Shown here: piece after piece, positions 9,248 through 20,941 of the stretch | Layout: every line of letters starts with the position of its first letter | Position numbering within the stretch: the first letter of the stretch is position 1 | Assembly (NCBI GenBank): GCA_025531455.1 | Contig: JAMYHL010000008.1 | Location: 620,001-684,000, forward strand | Source of the DNA: Apiotrichum sp. Y4204 | Taxonomy: Eukaryota; Basidiomycota; Tremellomycetes; Trichosporonales; Trichosporonaceae | DNA length: 64,000 bases | Direction of reading: 5' to 3' | Notes under the pieces: generated by a model | What the model was told of the DNA's origin: nothing | The model's input: the letters and a program-made list of their open reading frames with translations, nothing else | Databases searched by the model: none | Made by a program: the position numbers and the translations under genes

Positions 9248-12241
9248 TGTGAGGGAGTTGGAGAAGTAGGTTTCGAAGTAGAGGGCCGTCGATCAGATAA
9301 GTGAATGGGGTAACGAGGCGATCGGCGGATCGGTGGATAAGAGCACGAGATTGCGGTTCGTACCAGTTGTTGAGTGGATGAGAGGAATAATGAGAAGGAG
9401 GATGGATGAAAGATGACTGATTGCGAAATGCAAACTAGAAGACCAGACCAAAGGCAGAGAGGCTGTGGGATGTGATCGGATGTTTGAACGCCGGTGGAGC
9501 GCGTGCAGCAAATGTGGAAACTTGCGGCGGATATCGTCGGCGGAGATGGCGGAGATGCAGCGGGCGAGCGGCAAGTGCAGGTCACAAAGGCGCGCAGGTG
9601 CAGATGCAAGGTGGGTGGCGAATATTTTTGAACAATCAAAGTTTGGCAGGCGGCACTGTTGCGGGAAGACACTCTTTTATCTAACTTGCTCGAGCTCCCC
9701 GAGTCGAGGGAATGGCGATGCTGATGATGAGAACCTTGCGGTCGCCGGGAGAGTCAGATGTGAATGGCAGAGTGGTGTAGAATTGTGAACTGTGTGGTTA
9801 CCATGAGAACGTTATCAGCGAGATGGGCAAAATATTCTACGGACATGCATGCACATGCACCTATGCATGGCAGACCCCCCACAGGCCGCAGGCCGCAGGT
9901 CGCAGGCGACGGCCGACGCAGCTTGACGTATCGACAACGTGCTCTCGGTGCAACCACTCTCAGCTCTCGTACGCGTCGCATTCACTACCCCGCCACCTCG
10001 CTTATGGTTTGCGGGGTAGGGCTCCCTGTGCTCCTGCGATTCCTGGTACGGTTTCCTGTGCTAATCCTGCGATTCTGCAGCGCAGTAGGACAGCAGAGGC
10101 TCTTTCGGAGCATCACGGCGTGTTTTGTTGTTCATCACATTGCACCATATGCCGGCGGTACGGGGATCCGCAGCACTGTAGCATCGGGCCCGGCATGGAC
10201 AGCGAATGGGCGGTCGGCTATGCTCAACCGCCGGAGGTTGACGACAACGGCGACGACACTCCCAGATGTCCAGAACAATCGACCCACAAATGTCGCCGGG
10301 CGGGCTCTTGCCCTCCCGGGCACACCACAGATCGGGACCGTGCCTCGGCCGTTTCCTTGCCGTTTTGGTTGGTGTGGAGAGATAAGTCCTCCTTGCTGCC
10401 GAGATGTACAGACACAATTCGCCACCCACAAGCGCAGAGCACCGAGCATGGATAAGAAAAGCATGGATGTCACGATGGGCGCGCCACCACGCCGCCGGGC
10501 CGCCCCTGCGGCCCTGCGCCTCTGCGCCCTGTGCCCCTGATCCCCCAGTCCTCGGAGATCGGAGACGGCGGGGGCGTTGGCACGTTCGTCTGCGCCGCAA
10601 AAATGCTGCATCGAGATACGCAGAGAAACATCGAGGAGATCCGTGCCGCGTGCTGATACGAATGGGCAACAGGGCCGGTCCTATCTTTGGTCGCCGGTAT
10701 CGGACCAAATATTTGTGAAATTTTTATCCCGCACTTAATCCGTCACCACCGCACATGTGCAGCATGTGCAACACGCTCCTCAACAACGCACGAGCCCAAT
10801 AGGATCGTATTCCTGCACAGTACCGAGCTGATCCTGATTCTATGCAGGGCTGCAGTCATGGCCGGGGCCACGGGGTACTCACCTCGCCTTCCACCAAGCC
10901 ACAACGCCAGGGTTGCAACAGCGCATCAGCAACACCAGCATGTCTTCAAACTTGTGTCACGGCCTCACGGACAATCCTGTCGAGACAGGCTTCATGGACA
11001 TGGTGGGAATAGATTCACCGCCATATTGGACCGCAACCGCAACTCACTGATGCTGACTGCGGGGCCAACTTGGCCGGGACTGCCCCGCGCCACCGCCAAG
11101 ACGCGGAGAAGGGGACTGATGCAGATGCGCAGACCACACCACTTCGTGTCAGTGCCACTGTGCGGGGTTGCAACAGCACCCACTCCGCCACTTCCTTGTT
11201 TGGTCAGTAGTGGGTCGACGCAGGTGCTGCGCGTTACCATTGCGTCGACACACGCAAGACCGGCCCGACATGACCCGAGATTTCGACGTCGTGGGAATTG
11301 TCTGGCATGCTCTGAGACCGGCTATGTAGAGGCGGAGTTGCTTCTCGTTGTAGATAAGAGCCTGGAAGAGCCTGGACTGGGATGACAACATAGCTGACGT
11401 TCGTTGACGGAGTGGCGGGGGGCTTGCTGCGTCATGTTGACATGGACTGTCAGGTTGACGCGTGCTGTATGTGCGAGTACAGGGTGATGATGACGGATAG
11501 TGTGGCATGTTGTTGAGCCGCCCCCATGTCTTGATACTGACAATATCCATCACGCTGGCGCCGATGGCTTCGTGGCTTAAGTCTTCACGATATGGTGCAG
11601 CTGTAGCCGTGATATGGTCTAATAGCCTCTTTCGTTATTTGAGTCGCTGTGCAGCGTGCCAAACAGAGCTCTTCCAGCCTCCACAAACGTGGTACGGTTG
11701 GGAGTGTTCCCATTGTATCGGTCGGACCCTCGTCTGACTGCTCGTAGACGATTTTCAATGTCTTGTGGATAGCAATGCCTCTTTGAAGCTTTGCTGCACC
11801 CCCTGCCACTGCCACAACACGAGTTCAAAGAGTTGTTTGTCTATCTTTAATTATCGGGCGCATCCATCAACAGTGCCAACACGAGCTTCTATCAAGTGAG
11901 AATGTCTCACATCCGACACGGAGGATGCTACTATACGGCTATACTGAGAGATGTACTGAGAGATGTACTGAGAGATGCAGCATAGCCCGAATGCCGCCGT
12001 ATTATGGGATGCATCACTTCTAAACCTTTACCACCTCCACCACGATTTGAGACTGAGAACTAACAACCCTGGGCGGATTGGAATCAAGCATGCTTCAGAT
12101 AACGCGGCTAGGCCATCAAGGCACGGACCCTCGCGCGGAAGTCAGACAAGCGGTGCACACAGTAGTCTTCCGCGCTCAGTCCAACACGTCCCAACCTCGA
12201 ACACCACTCTCCAACAGTCTCTCACTAACGCTCCATCTCTC
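9248..12241. other. 3 kb without a recognisable gene
   Basis: The first 450 bases would be the promoter and leader of the - strand hypothetical gene. From about 9.7 to 11.9 kb there are only short overlapping open frames on both strands, with biased composition and no protein motif. Around 9880-9910 there is a short imperfect GCAGGCC repeat. A fast-evolving gene or non-coding transcript could be hidden here, but nothing supports one directly. Confidence 0.5.
11942..11977 (+). repeat. Three tandem copies of a 12-base unit with start-stop codons
   Basis: TACTGAGAGATG is repeated exactly three times. Reading across the copies gives ATG-TAC-TGA at 11951-11959 and again at 11963-11971: two minimal two-codon upstream frames. 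The third copy's ATG at 11975 opens a frame that runs into the RING-protein frame. The element lies 265-300 bases before the preferred RING start at 12242. Confidence 0.6.
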
Positions 12242-12874
12242 ATGACTGCCCCACCAGCCCGCGAAGTCGACCTCGAATCCGTCCGCCGAGCTTGGCGCAC
12301 GCGCCTGCGCCGCGCATACATCGCCCAGCCGCCGGCATGGTGGCTCCTCCAACTCGGGCTCGACGACATGACCGCCGCTTTCCAGCAGCTGCCCCCATTC
12401 TACGACCACCTCTCAGCGCCGGACGCTGTGAGAGTTTTTGTCGGGCTGAGCGGAATCCGCGACAGCCTCACCCCCGTTATGCGGCGGTACCTTGCCATCG
12501 CGACGAATCTAGAGGCGACAAGCCGCTGGGACAATGTTCCGGCGTTGGACAAGGCCGAGGCCGGGGATAATTGCCCTATCTGCTCGGATGAGTACCACCC
12601 CGCGCATACGGTTGTGCGCCCGCCGTGTGCGCACTTCCTGCACCGCGACTGTCTTGAAGTGAGTGCGATGTGGGAGATATCTATTCCCGAACGGAGATAC
12701 ACTTGAGATGAACGCTGACGCCAGGACTGGCTCGACAAGGGCCACACAACGTGCCCGTTCTGCCGGCGCGACTTTACGATCCTCTGCATGATGTACATGT
12801 GGGCCGGCACTGACAACATCCCCGGAACGATCGAGATGTGGAAGAACAAGGACCAGATCATGAGCTCGGGGTAG
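12242..12874 (+). CDS. RING-finger protein, probable E3 ubiquitin ligase
   Basis: Exons 12242-12658 and 12725-12874, 188 aa. The C-terminal half carries a RING: CPICSDEY, then CAHFLHRDC, then, across the intron, CPFCRRDF. The zinc ligands are C-x2-C...C-x-H-x2-H/C...C-x2-C, with the H-x-x-H/C arrangement of RING-H2/HC types. The intron splits the RING between the third and fourth ligand pairs, and splicing restores it exactly (DCLE joined to DWLDKG). The N-terminal 110 residues are helical with no known domain. An in-frame ATG at 11975 would add 89 low-complexity residues; I prefer 12242 because the extension looks non-coding. Substrate unknown. It faces the LDAH gene, with 254 bases between the two stop codons. 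Confidence 0.8.
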
Positions 12875-13128
12875 ACAGAGAAGGAAGCGAATAGAGCGCG
12901 ACGCGAAGCCTGTGCAGTGTATTGTATATATCGATGTATAAGCGACGAAGAGGAGAGCTACGGTCGCGCCAGTCATGTATGAGCGTTCGTCGACGCGAAG
13001 CACAAAGTGCCGTCGTTGAGAGAACGCCAGATCATACTAGGAGACAAATACACTATCTACGAAGCGTATGACAATGGTTAGAGCGATTAACAACAAGGCA
13101 AAGAGATACAGGACGCATACGCGTTATA

Positions 13129-14777
13129 TTAGTTGGGGATGCCATTTGGGATACCATTGGGGATGTTGGGAAAGCCATTGGGGAAACCGTTTGAGACTGC
13201 TTCGGAAACGGCGTGGTCTACGGCCTTGTCGATGGCGCTGGGGTTGCCACTAGGGAGACCCCCAGTAGAGAGGCCGTTGGGTACGCCGTTCGCTATGGCG
13301 TTGTCCGTCCCATTGGGAGCAGCGCTGCCGTTGAGAATACTACTGCCGTTGGTTACGCCTTTGGGTACCCCGCTGGGTACACCGTTGGGCACACCGTTGG
13401 CAACTCCGCTGGGCACCTCGTTGGGCACCCCGTTGCGCACCCCGTTAGGCGCCCCGTTGAGGACGGACATCCCGTTGGGCACCCCGTTACCGTTCGGCAT
13501 GTCATTCACCATGCCGTCAAGAATCCCGTCCGTTTCTTCGGGCTTTCCAGGCATGTGCTGAACTATCCATTCAGTCACGACGTCGGCCACGAGGGTCCAG
13601 TGCTCCTCCTCTGTTTGTCAGCAATACTACCGGGGCATGTTACTCACGGAGGCAGAAGGCGTGAGGGACATCGTCAATCAACCTTGCACGCCTTGTGCCG
13701 ATGCACTCTCGTACAATTGGGCCTTCGCGGCCAACCCATCCGTCGAGATCGCCAGAAGCCCACAAGCCGTACACACCCATGCCGGGGATTTTCTCGCGCT
13801 GCGACTGGTACCACTTGGTATCGGGGGCACCGAGAGTCAACATCTCCGAGCGCCCCAAGGCTAGTGAGTGACGGACGGTGTCGGGCGAAGTAATGAACCT
13901 GATGGACGTATCACACACTGTCATGGGAAGGATCGGGGCAATACGCTTGCCCAACCTGCCCAGATGGGGTAGCAAAGCACGAACCGGACGGCGGAACATT
14001 GGCTACATCGTTAGCACTAGTTGGTCAAAGCCGCATGCAAAATGTTCGCTTACTCACCCACATCTGCTTGGCGTTCCTCGTTTGGGCAATCCAACCCAGA
14101 GTCGGAAAGAGCAGGTATCCAACATGTATGCTCATCCGCTTCATGACTTCTGCGCTGAGCCACGCCCCGATCGAATGTCCCATGAGCGCCAGCTTGGGTT
14201 CCGGGGCACCGGTCTCAGCCGCCCAGGCTGTGAGGCTGGCGCGCAGTGCCTCGGCGCATTCGATCTTTGTTTCAAGATTCTCTAAAAGATCGAGTGGGAC
14301 CTTGGGCCCTGGGAGGCGCAGATCGCAACCGATGTGCGAGGTGCACAGAATCGCATGGGCATCTGGGATTTGCTCGCGCAGATAGTTGAGGAAAGGAGTG
14401 TAGTAGTCGAGGACGCCAGGGTTGCCTTGCTGTTAGCACGAAGTGGCACACACTACCAACTCACCGAGAATGAAGTATATCAGCGCTTCCGGAGGGCGGT
14501 CCACCCCGCGCTTCGGGGGCCAGTAGTGCATGGCCACTTGGCCCCGCGTCTTAACTGGCTCGAACTCGAAGGTCACATCTAGTGGAAGCTTGTCGCTGGT
14601 GGTGCGCAGGAAGGCACAACGGGGGTCCATCGTCGGGGGGCCGTCACTGGGAGGAGGTCGAGGAGGAAGGATGTGCGAAACTGGAGGAGAACTAGCGGTG
14701 CTGTAAACGAGACGAGATATCTCAGTCCCAAGACTGCGTAGTAAGCTGAAAGCAGCAGTAACTGGGGAGAAGAACAT
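13129..14777 (-). CDS. Lipid-droplet-associated serine hydrolase (LDAH family) with PNGV-repeat tail
   Basis: Alpha/beta hydrolase of the LDAH (DUF2305) family, known for lipid-droplet association and sterol or neutral-lipid ester metabolism; the exact substrate is unsettled in the family. Exons 14777-14465, 14425-14058, 14002-13648 and 13610-13129; 505 aa. The family oxyanion segment GNPGVLDYYTPFL spans the first intron junction; the nucleophile elbow GHSIGA has its serine near residue 189; the candidate catalytic histidine lies in DDVPHAF. A start at 14897 would add 40 low-complexity residues. After about residue 375 the protein leaves the family and becomes some 120 residues of degenerate PNGV/PSGV/PNGI units, an extension I have not seen in this family. 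Divergent from RAD5, with a 0.9 kb shared region. Confidence 0.85.
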
Positions 14778-15678
14778 GATGCTGGGTATAGGTGAGGTGG
14801 TCTGGTATATGAGAGGAGAGTGATCGGGAGGAGCTCGACTGGTGTCCGTGTCTCCGTTGTCGTCGCCACCAGACGACCGGTTACGAGGCTGCTGCACTAC
14901 AGCTGTGTTGCTGACACTGGACTTGTGAGCGGGTAGCTTTTTTCCTCTTTGTTGTAGTGATCAGTGATCAGTGATCACTACTTTGCTATTACACGGTCGC
15001 CGTCTATGCCCGTTGCCGATGACTGCATCTCATCCCCATCCAGCCAAGATGGCCACACCGGCCACAGCGATGGTGCTGTATCTACGTGGGCGATTGGGGC
15101 CTTGTATGCCAGGCACCGAACAAATATTTCATGCCCGCCGACCTGTGGCCTGTGGCCTGACACGCTCTTATTTTTTCCCTAATTTCAATGGCTTTTTAAA
15201 TGAGATCACCTCTGCCGCGACAAACGTGCTGACATGCCGCTAATGTGGGAATAAGGGGGGGGGGGGAGGGTTGCCATCTCCGTCTCTATCATCCTCCGGG
15301 CACTCCGGGCGCCGAAGTTACCGTCGTGGCATCTGCATGAAGTCTGCATGGTTTTGCCCGTCGGCGCCTGCCGATCTGGTCGATTGCTTCCGACAGCACC
15401 TGCCGCCACCCATCATTACTTTTGGTATCAAGCTGGTGGAGGTTAATGGGTGAGTCAACTAGACGCGACGCGTTTTGTGAGAGAGCGGTGGACGAAGAAG
15501 CCACCACTTGTAATCAACCCACACTCTCAAACAAGAATCCACAATCAACACTCATCGTCGTTATCATCATCAGGATATCAAGCATTATAATATTGCAATT
15601 GGACGACCACCACTTTGAACTACAAAGGCTTCTCAGAGCTCAGAGCTCGCTCACACGCGTTGAGCGACGCAAGCTTTC
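14778..15678. promoter_or_regulatory. Divergent promoter region, LDAH and RAD5
   Basis: About 900 bases between the two start codons. It includes an inverted repeat of TGATCA-containing arms (14954-14981), an uninterrupted run of eleven or more G at about 15256-15266, and an AT-rich leader with many ATC/ATT repeats just before RAD5 (15.54-15.60 kb). No gene seen. Confidence 0.6.
14954..14981. promoter_or_regulatory. Inverted repeat with TGATCA core
   Basis: Perfect 10-base arms (GTAGTGATCA and its complement) separated by eight bases, themselves containing a third TGATC. The three TGATC copies are seven bases apart. Its position between two divergent starts fits a dimeric transcription-factor site or a DNA hairpin. 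It shares its core with the TGATC cluster at 7097-7199. Confidence 0.45.
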
Positions 15679-18600
15679 ATGGCCGCAATCATGTCAGAAC
15701 CCAAATCTGATCTCTTCTTTCCCGCCGATGCCGACATTGAGGAAGACGATGTCATTCCCTCCAGGTCTTCACAGGCATTTGAATCATCACCATCACCGAT
15801 TCCTCTTCAACGGAAATCAAGTCCAAAAGAGGCCCTCTTTCAGCCGTTTGATGATGATGAGGAGAGCGACGACAATGACGTCCCCGTAGCTTCAACTTCC
15901 TCCGGTCCACGTCGCGTGCCATCTCAACGGTCCTCTGTCGCGAAACGTTTATCTCCTCGCCCAGCACCTTCATCTCCACCTGACACGTCGCGCCTAGTTC
16001 GTCCCGGGTTTACGCGCGGCTACCTCGGCGAGTTCGTCTGCGAGGGTTGGTCATTGTCCAAAGGCAAGGGGTATTGCTCTCCAGGATCGAAAGTTGTGTT
16101 TGAGCGCCCAAAGCCTCAGAACCTGGGTACTTCCAGTACTTCTGACACCAAGGCTGGACCAGCGCGAATCGTGAATGGTAAAGTTGTTCATGCCAAGAAG
16201 CCTGTTGGAGGGACACAGATGAAGCTGAGTGCCATGATGAAGAAACTTCCTCCTGCTGTGAGTTGTGCCTTTGCTAAATTCGGCTGACAACAGGCCCAGA
16301 AGAAGTCTACAAAGGCCAAAGTGGATCAGATTATTCGTTTCCGAAACGAGAGAGGGTTCGGTGAGTTTTATATCCCGAACATGTGCTTACAATGTCAGAA
16401 GTCGGCCGTTTGTCAGTCACAGAAGCCGGCTTTCTCGTTCATCTTCTGGATGCCGGTGTCAGTGAGTTCTCCGTCTGTGACCATCTCCTGACCTCTTTAG
16501 TTGAGCTTGAGGGTCTCGTTATCGACTGTCCCCAAGTACTGGCCACCGGAAGTACCATTCTGCTCAACATCCAGGTCTTCCTAGCTCGAAAGGGCTTTGA
16601 AAAGTTGGAGAAGAAAGACCGCAGCGAGAAGAGCACGTTTTGGCAGGAACAACAGGAGACTGAGGAGGAGGAATCCATGCGGAACCGCAAGGAGGCGCTT
16701 GGCGCATTGTTCAGTGGGTGTGCAGATCATTCGTCTCTGACTGCCTAGGTCGTATCGGGGTAAAGCCCATACAGTCGAACTCGCTGCTTCTCTCTCAGAA
16801 AAAGGCCAATACCGCAGCGGCGACGATCAGCGACGCTTCCCTACAACACTTTGACAACAAGCCATCGCGGAAAAGCCCTAGCTCGAAGAATGGGTCGAAA
16901 CAGGTATCAGCGCAGAATAGCGACGAGGAGGACGAGGATGAAGATTCAGGTGACGAAGCGGAGAAGCTCAACGATGAGCAGATGGGTGAACTTGACAACA
17001 TCTACCGGAAGTAAGTTGGCGTTCACTTTCCGTTCTGACATTTAGAGCCCAGATGAACGACGTCAAGCTCGAGGAGACCGACCCACCACCATCATTTCTT
17101 TACACACTCCGTCCGTATCAGAAGCAAGCTCTCACCTGGATGGGATCCCGGGAAACCGGCAAGCACAATCTGCGAGAATCAAACCAAACGCTTCATCCGT
17201 TATGGGAAGAGTAGGTTTTGCTAGTGCTCTCCACTGACGGAAGATATCTTTTTCGGAAGGAACAGGTTATTGGGGGGCCGATCGAGATCGAAGACGATGA
17301 TGACTGGATTGACCCTGACCGGAAGTTCTACTGGAACCCATACAGCGGAGAGCTCAGCCTTGAGTTCCCAAAGACGGAAGCCAGTGCCAGAGGCGGCATT
17401 CTTGCTGATGCCATGGGTAAGCTGCAAAGATTTCACAGTTGGCTGATTGACAGGCATGGGGAAGACCTGTATGATGACAGCCCTCATTCACAAGCATCGG
17501 CAAGATGACGATCCAGAGTCGTTTGAGCCTCCAGCCGATGAGTCTGAACCTCCGAGCAAGCGCCGAAAGTTCGTGCAAGTTACCCTTTCCAATCAGTGGC
17601 GCGCCGTGGCCAACGCCCCTAAACGCACGAAGCAGCCCCCGAGTGTCACGCTTGTCGTCTGCCCAGTCTCACTTGCATCCCAGTGGCAGGCTGAAATGGA
17701 CAAGATGTCGGAAAAAGGTTCGCTGTCCAGCTTTCTTTGGTATGGGAACGACCGTGCCGATATCAGCACGCTCCTCGCCCAAGAGGGCAAGAAGAAGGTG
17801 GACGTGCTCATTACGAGCTATGGTACCCTTGTGAGCGAGTATCAGCGCTGGAGAAAGAACAAAGAGAAGCCAAACTATGATGGGCGAAACATTTATGATT
17901 GTGAGTCTCACGATTCGGTTTTTGAGTTTTGACCAAAGATGAGTTTCTTCGCATCGTTCTCGACGAGGCGCACAACATCAAGAACCGTACAGCTCAGGTT
18001 TCCAAGGCGTGTTACGAGCTCAAGGGCCGCCGCCGTTGGGCTCTCACAGGCACTCCTATTGTCAACCGATTGGATGACCTGTTCTCATTGCTGTAAGTGC
18101 AAAATTGTTTTCACTTTCTGACTGTAGTCATTTCCTTCGCCTCGACCCATGGGGATTGTACAGCTTCTTCCGCAGCTTCGTCACTATTCCCTTCCTGAAC
18201 CACGACCCAAAGGCGATCAATGTTGTGCAGTACATTCTCGAATCGTGCCTCCTTCGCCGTGAGAAGAACATGCGTGACAAGGATGGCAAGCTTGTCGTCG
18301 ACCTCCCTCCGAAGACCATTGATGTTCAGGTCCTCAACTTTTCTCGCGCTGAAAGGGCAATCTATAAGCGCCTCGAGGACACGGCAAAGAGACGTTTCAT
18401 TGAGATGGACGCTGATGGTCGCGCAATGTCAAACTACACGTCCATCTTGGCGATGCTCATGAAGTGAGTGGTTGATGATCTTTCTCGACTAACTGAAGGC
18501 TGCGCCAGTGTGTCGATCACCCGTTACTGGTTATGGGCAAGGGCGATGATGACCAAAGTGGGAACGCATTGCTGGATACCAAACGCGACGGAGAACAAAG

Positions 18601-19696
18601 TGTCAAAGAGCTCATTGCTAGCTATGCTGGAGGATCGAATTCCAGCTCCAACGCAGTCGATCCGGCTTATGCCTTGCAGGTGCTGAAAGAGTTGGGTGAG
18701 ACGGAGTCGACACACGAGTGCGCAATTTGCTTTGGGGAGGTGTTTGACGAGGTTCTCCTGCCCTGTTTCCACAGAGGGTAAGTCCAACCATGTTCATCTA
18801 GACTGACCGGCAGATGCCAGGATTGCATTGTCGAGTACATCGGTCATTGCGAGGATACTGGAAAGAAAGCCTCGTGTCCCACCTGCGGCAAAGGTCCGGT
18901 CACTGTGTCCGATCTCCGCGCCGTTCAGAAACGCCGCAAACGCGTCAACCCACTCATGGAAGGGGGCGAAGAACCAGCCTCCCAGGAATCGACGTCGATC
19001 ACGCTCGGCAGATTGGATCTGGTGCAAAGCACCAAGCTGCGTGCACTCGTTCGCAAACTGGGAGAAATGCGCGAGCGTGAGCCGACCTTCAAGGCTCTGG
19101 TTTTCTCGCAGTTTACTTCGTTCCTTGGTGAGGACTATTCACCGGACAATTCTAATTACAGATCTTATAGAAACGACGCTCACGAAAGAGGGGGTCCGAT
19201 GGCTGCGGTTCGACGGCTCAATGAGCCAAGCTCAACGTGCTGCCTGTGTTGCAGAGTTCGGAGAACCGGCTAAGGAACCCGTTGTCTTGTTGATTTCTCT
19301 CAAGGCTGGTGGTGTTGGATTGAACCTTACCATGGCGAATCGTAAGTGCAGATGAAAGTCTACTCTGCTGACCGAAGACGTCTTCATGATGGATACATGG
19401 TGGAACGAGGCCATCGAGCAGCAGGCTATCGACCGCGTTCATCGGCTGGGTCAAAATCTGCCTGTGTTTGTCACGCGGTATATCATCAAGGGCACTGTTG
19501 GTGAGTTGCCTCCCTTCCGGTTACAAAGGAACCTCTCTGACGTGCAGAAAAACGCATCATGAAGATTCAGCGCACCAAGACGGCGCTCATCAACGCCTCT
19601 TTGGCCAACGGACAAAAGGACAAGCGTGCCACGCTTGCAGATATCAAGAAGATTTTCGGTTTGGATGAAGCCGATAGCGAGGACGAGACATATTAG
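15679..19696 (+). CDS. RAD5: RAD5-type HIRAN/SNF2/RING DNA repair ATPase and ubiquitin ligase
   Basis: Acts in error-free post-replication repair: polyubiquitinates PCNA and reverses stalled forks. Fifteen exons: 15679-16257, 16294-16360, 16399-16461, 16501-16713, 16749-17010, 17046-17210, 17244-17416, 17454-17900, 17939-18092, 18128-18463, 18499-18777, 18814-19127, 19162-19341, 19378-19500, 19548-19696; 1167 aa. A disordered acidic N-terminus precedes a HIRAN domain ([12 protein letters not shown]...), then the SNF2 ATPase with [12 protein letters not shown] (near 500) and DEAH (665-668). A C3HC4 RING is inserted in the helicase (CAICFGEV at about 894, CPTCGKG), followed by the C-terminal helicase lobe ([21 protein letters not shown]). 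This domain order is diagnostic of RAD5/HLTF. All catalytic residues are present. Confidence 0.96.
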
Positions 19697-19939
19697 AAGA
19701 GGCAAGCTGTACATGGTAAAGCACCCAAGTTGTGTATCGAGTAGTCCCTTCATGCACTCTTCTAGCGGGCGCCACGCCCCGACAGGGCGGGGCACAACCC
19801 ATACAGTTTCTTTGGGCCGTGCAATGCCTTGATTTTGGCATCTGCTCACTTCAGCAGTAATAACCGATTCCACTTCACGCAGTACTCATTTTCGAGATAC
19901 TTCCACTCTCTTACTGTTGTCTATCAGTCAGTTTTCGGA

Positions 19940-20340
19940 ATGAAGCGCCATCTCGCCAACGATGAAGTCGAAGAGCAAGACGATACGACGACCCAGATTA
20001 AACACGAACCCGAATCCGTCTCGGAGTCCCCAAAGCCACCCAAACGCGTCAAGTCGCACACTTCTCCAGTCGATACCCGCGACGGCACGCGTACCAAGCC
20101 TGGCAAGGGCTCGAAGTGGACGGCCGAGCAGCTCGAGGCGCTCTTCAATGCCGCGACGCGTGGTGCGTCGTCGCTCAAGACGTTCGAGGACCAAGTTCCC
20201 GGCCGCACGGCCAACCAGGCGTATCAAACCTGGAGGTGGGACAGCCGTGGGACGAGTCTGACGCCAGGATGACCATCCAGCCGTTCTTGATCGACGTGCT
20301 GCGTAGCCGTGCTGGTGGTGGTGGGGTTAGGAAGGATTGA
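19940..20340 (+). CDS. Small Myb/SANT-like nuclear protein
   Basis: Exons 19940-20235 and 20268-20340, 122 aa. The acidic N-terminus is followed by basic patches that look like nuclear localisation signals (PKPPKRVK, TKPGKGSK). A Myb-like helix set follows: SKWTAEQLEALFNAA, then VPGRTANQAYQTWR, matching the tryptophan spacing and 'R-T-x-x-Q' recognition helix of Myb/SANT modules, here as a single repeat. The spliced end reads MTIQPFLIDVLRSR and a glycine run. Without splicing the frame stops 11 residues after the donor, so both forms keep the Myb segment. A single Myb repeat suggests DNA or chromatin binding, but the target is unknown. It lies 243 bases after RAD5 on the same strand. Confidence 0.65.
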
Positions 20341-20941
20341 GGCTGCGTGTCATCTGCGTCGTTCCCCGACGAGCAAACCAACATTGTTGAGATACTATCG
20401 AGTTGGACGAGGGCTGCGGGCGACCGAGAGCCATCGAGTAAAGGCTGGAATGTACTGCACATTTGACTCCTTGCAAGAGGTGTTGCACGGTAGGCCTGGA
20501 AGGCCTTATTGGCAACAGATCCTTGTCGTCAGTTGCGCGCGCAGCTTGCAGCACATAGGGGGGGCAGGTGTCTTCCAGCGTATGTGAACGTCCTCCGTCT
20601 TGCCACCCCACTGAGACATCTGCTATTGACCCCGATCCTCGCACTGGGTAGCTAACTCACGCTCGTGACGTGAGCGGCCTATCAAGGGCGCAAGGGGCGC
20701 AGATGGAAACGATGGCCACGAGGCGGGCATCGTTCACTCGAGTTTGCTCGGTGCTCGCTGTCGAGTTTCGCCGCTTGTGCTGGGGAATGTCCTACCGTGT
20801 CTTGTGTCTCTCTTCTTTATCCTCATTCCTCTCACCCTCATCATCTCTTTTACTCCCATTCCTGATACTCTGTGGTCTTCTTTCTGTGGCGAAGTTGACA
20901 ACCATCCTTCAGAAACCTATGAAACCTTCCCTTCATCAACA
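20341..20941. other. 600-base intergenic region before the SET gene
   Basis: The last 150 bases are CT-rich on the + strand, like other leaders in this window. An upstream in-frame ATG at 20744 would add a hydrophobic stretch to the SET protein, but it sits in this pyrimidine-rich leader and is treated as non-coding. Confidence 0.55.

Noticed and set aside
10061..10708. 215-codon minus-strand frame in the 9.3-12.2 kb gap, overlapped by plus-strand frames
   Set aside because: Arg/Pro/Cys-rich translation typical of random GC-rich DNA; competing frames on both strands; no motif.
11975..12241. 89-residue N-terminal extension of the RING protein
   Set aside because: Frame is open and possible, but low in coding character, and its ATG is inside a tandem repeat; kept only as an alternative.
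13133..13561. Plus-strand frame with repeated TPLGTPLG units
   Set aside because: Antisense translation of the PNGV repeat in the LDAH tail; the minus strand is spliced to a known enzyme.
20744..20941. N-terminal hydrophobic extension of the SET protein
   Set aside because: The added residues come from CT-rich leader sequence; the downstream ATG at 20942 gives the normal SET start.
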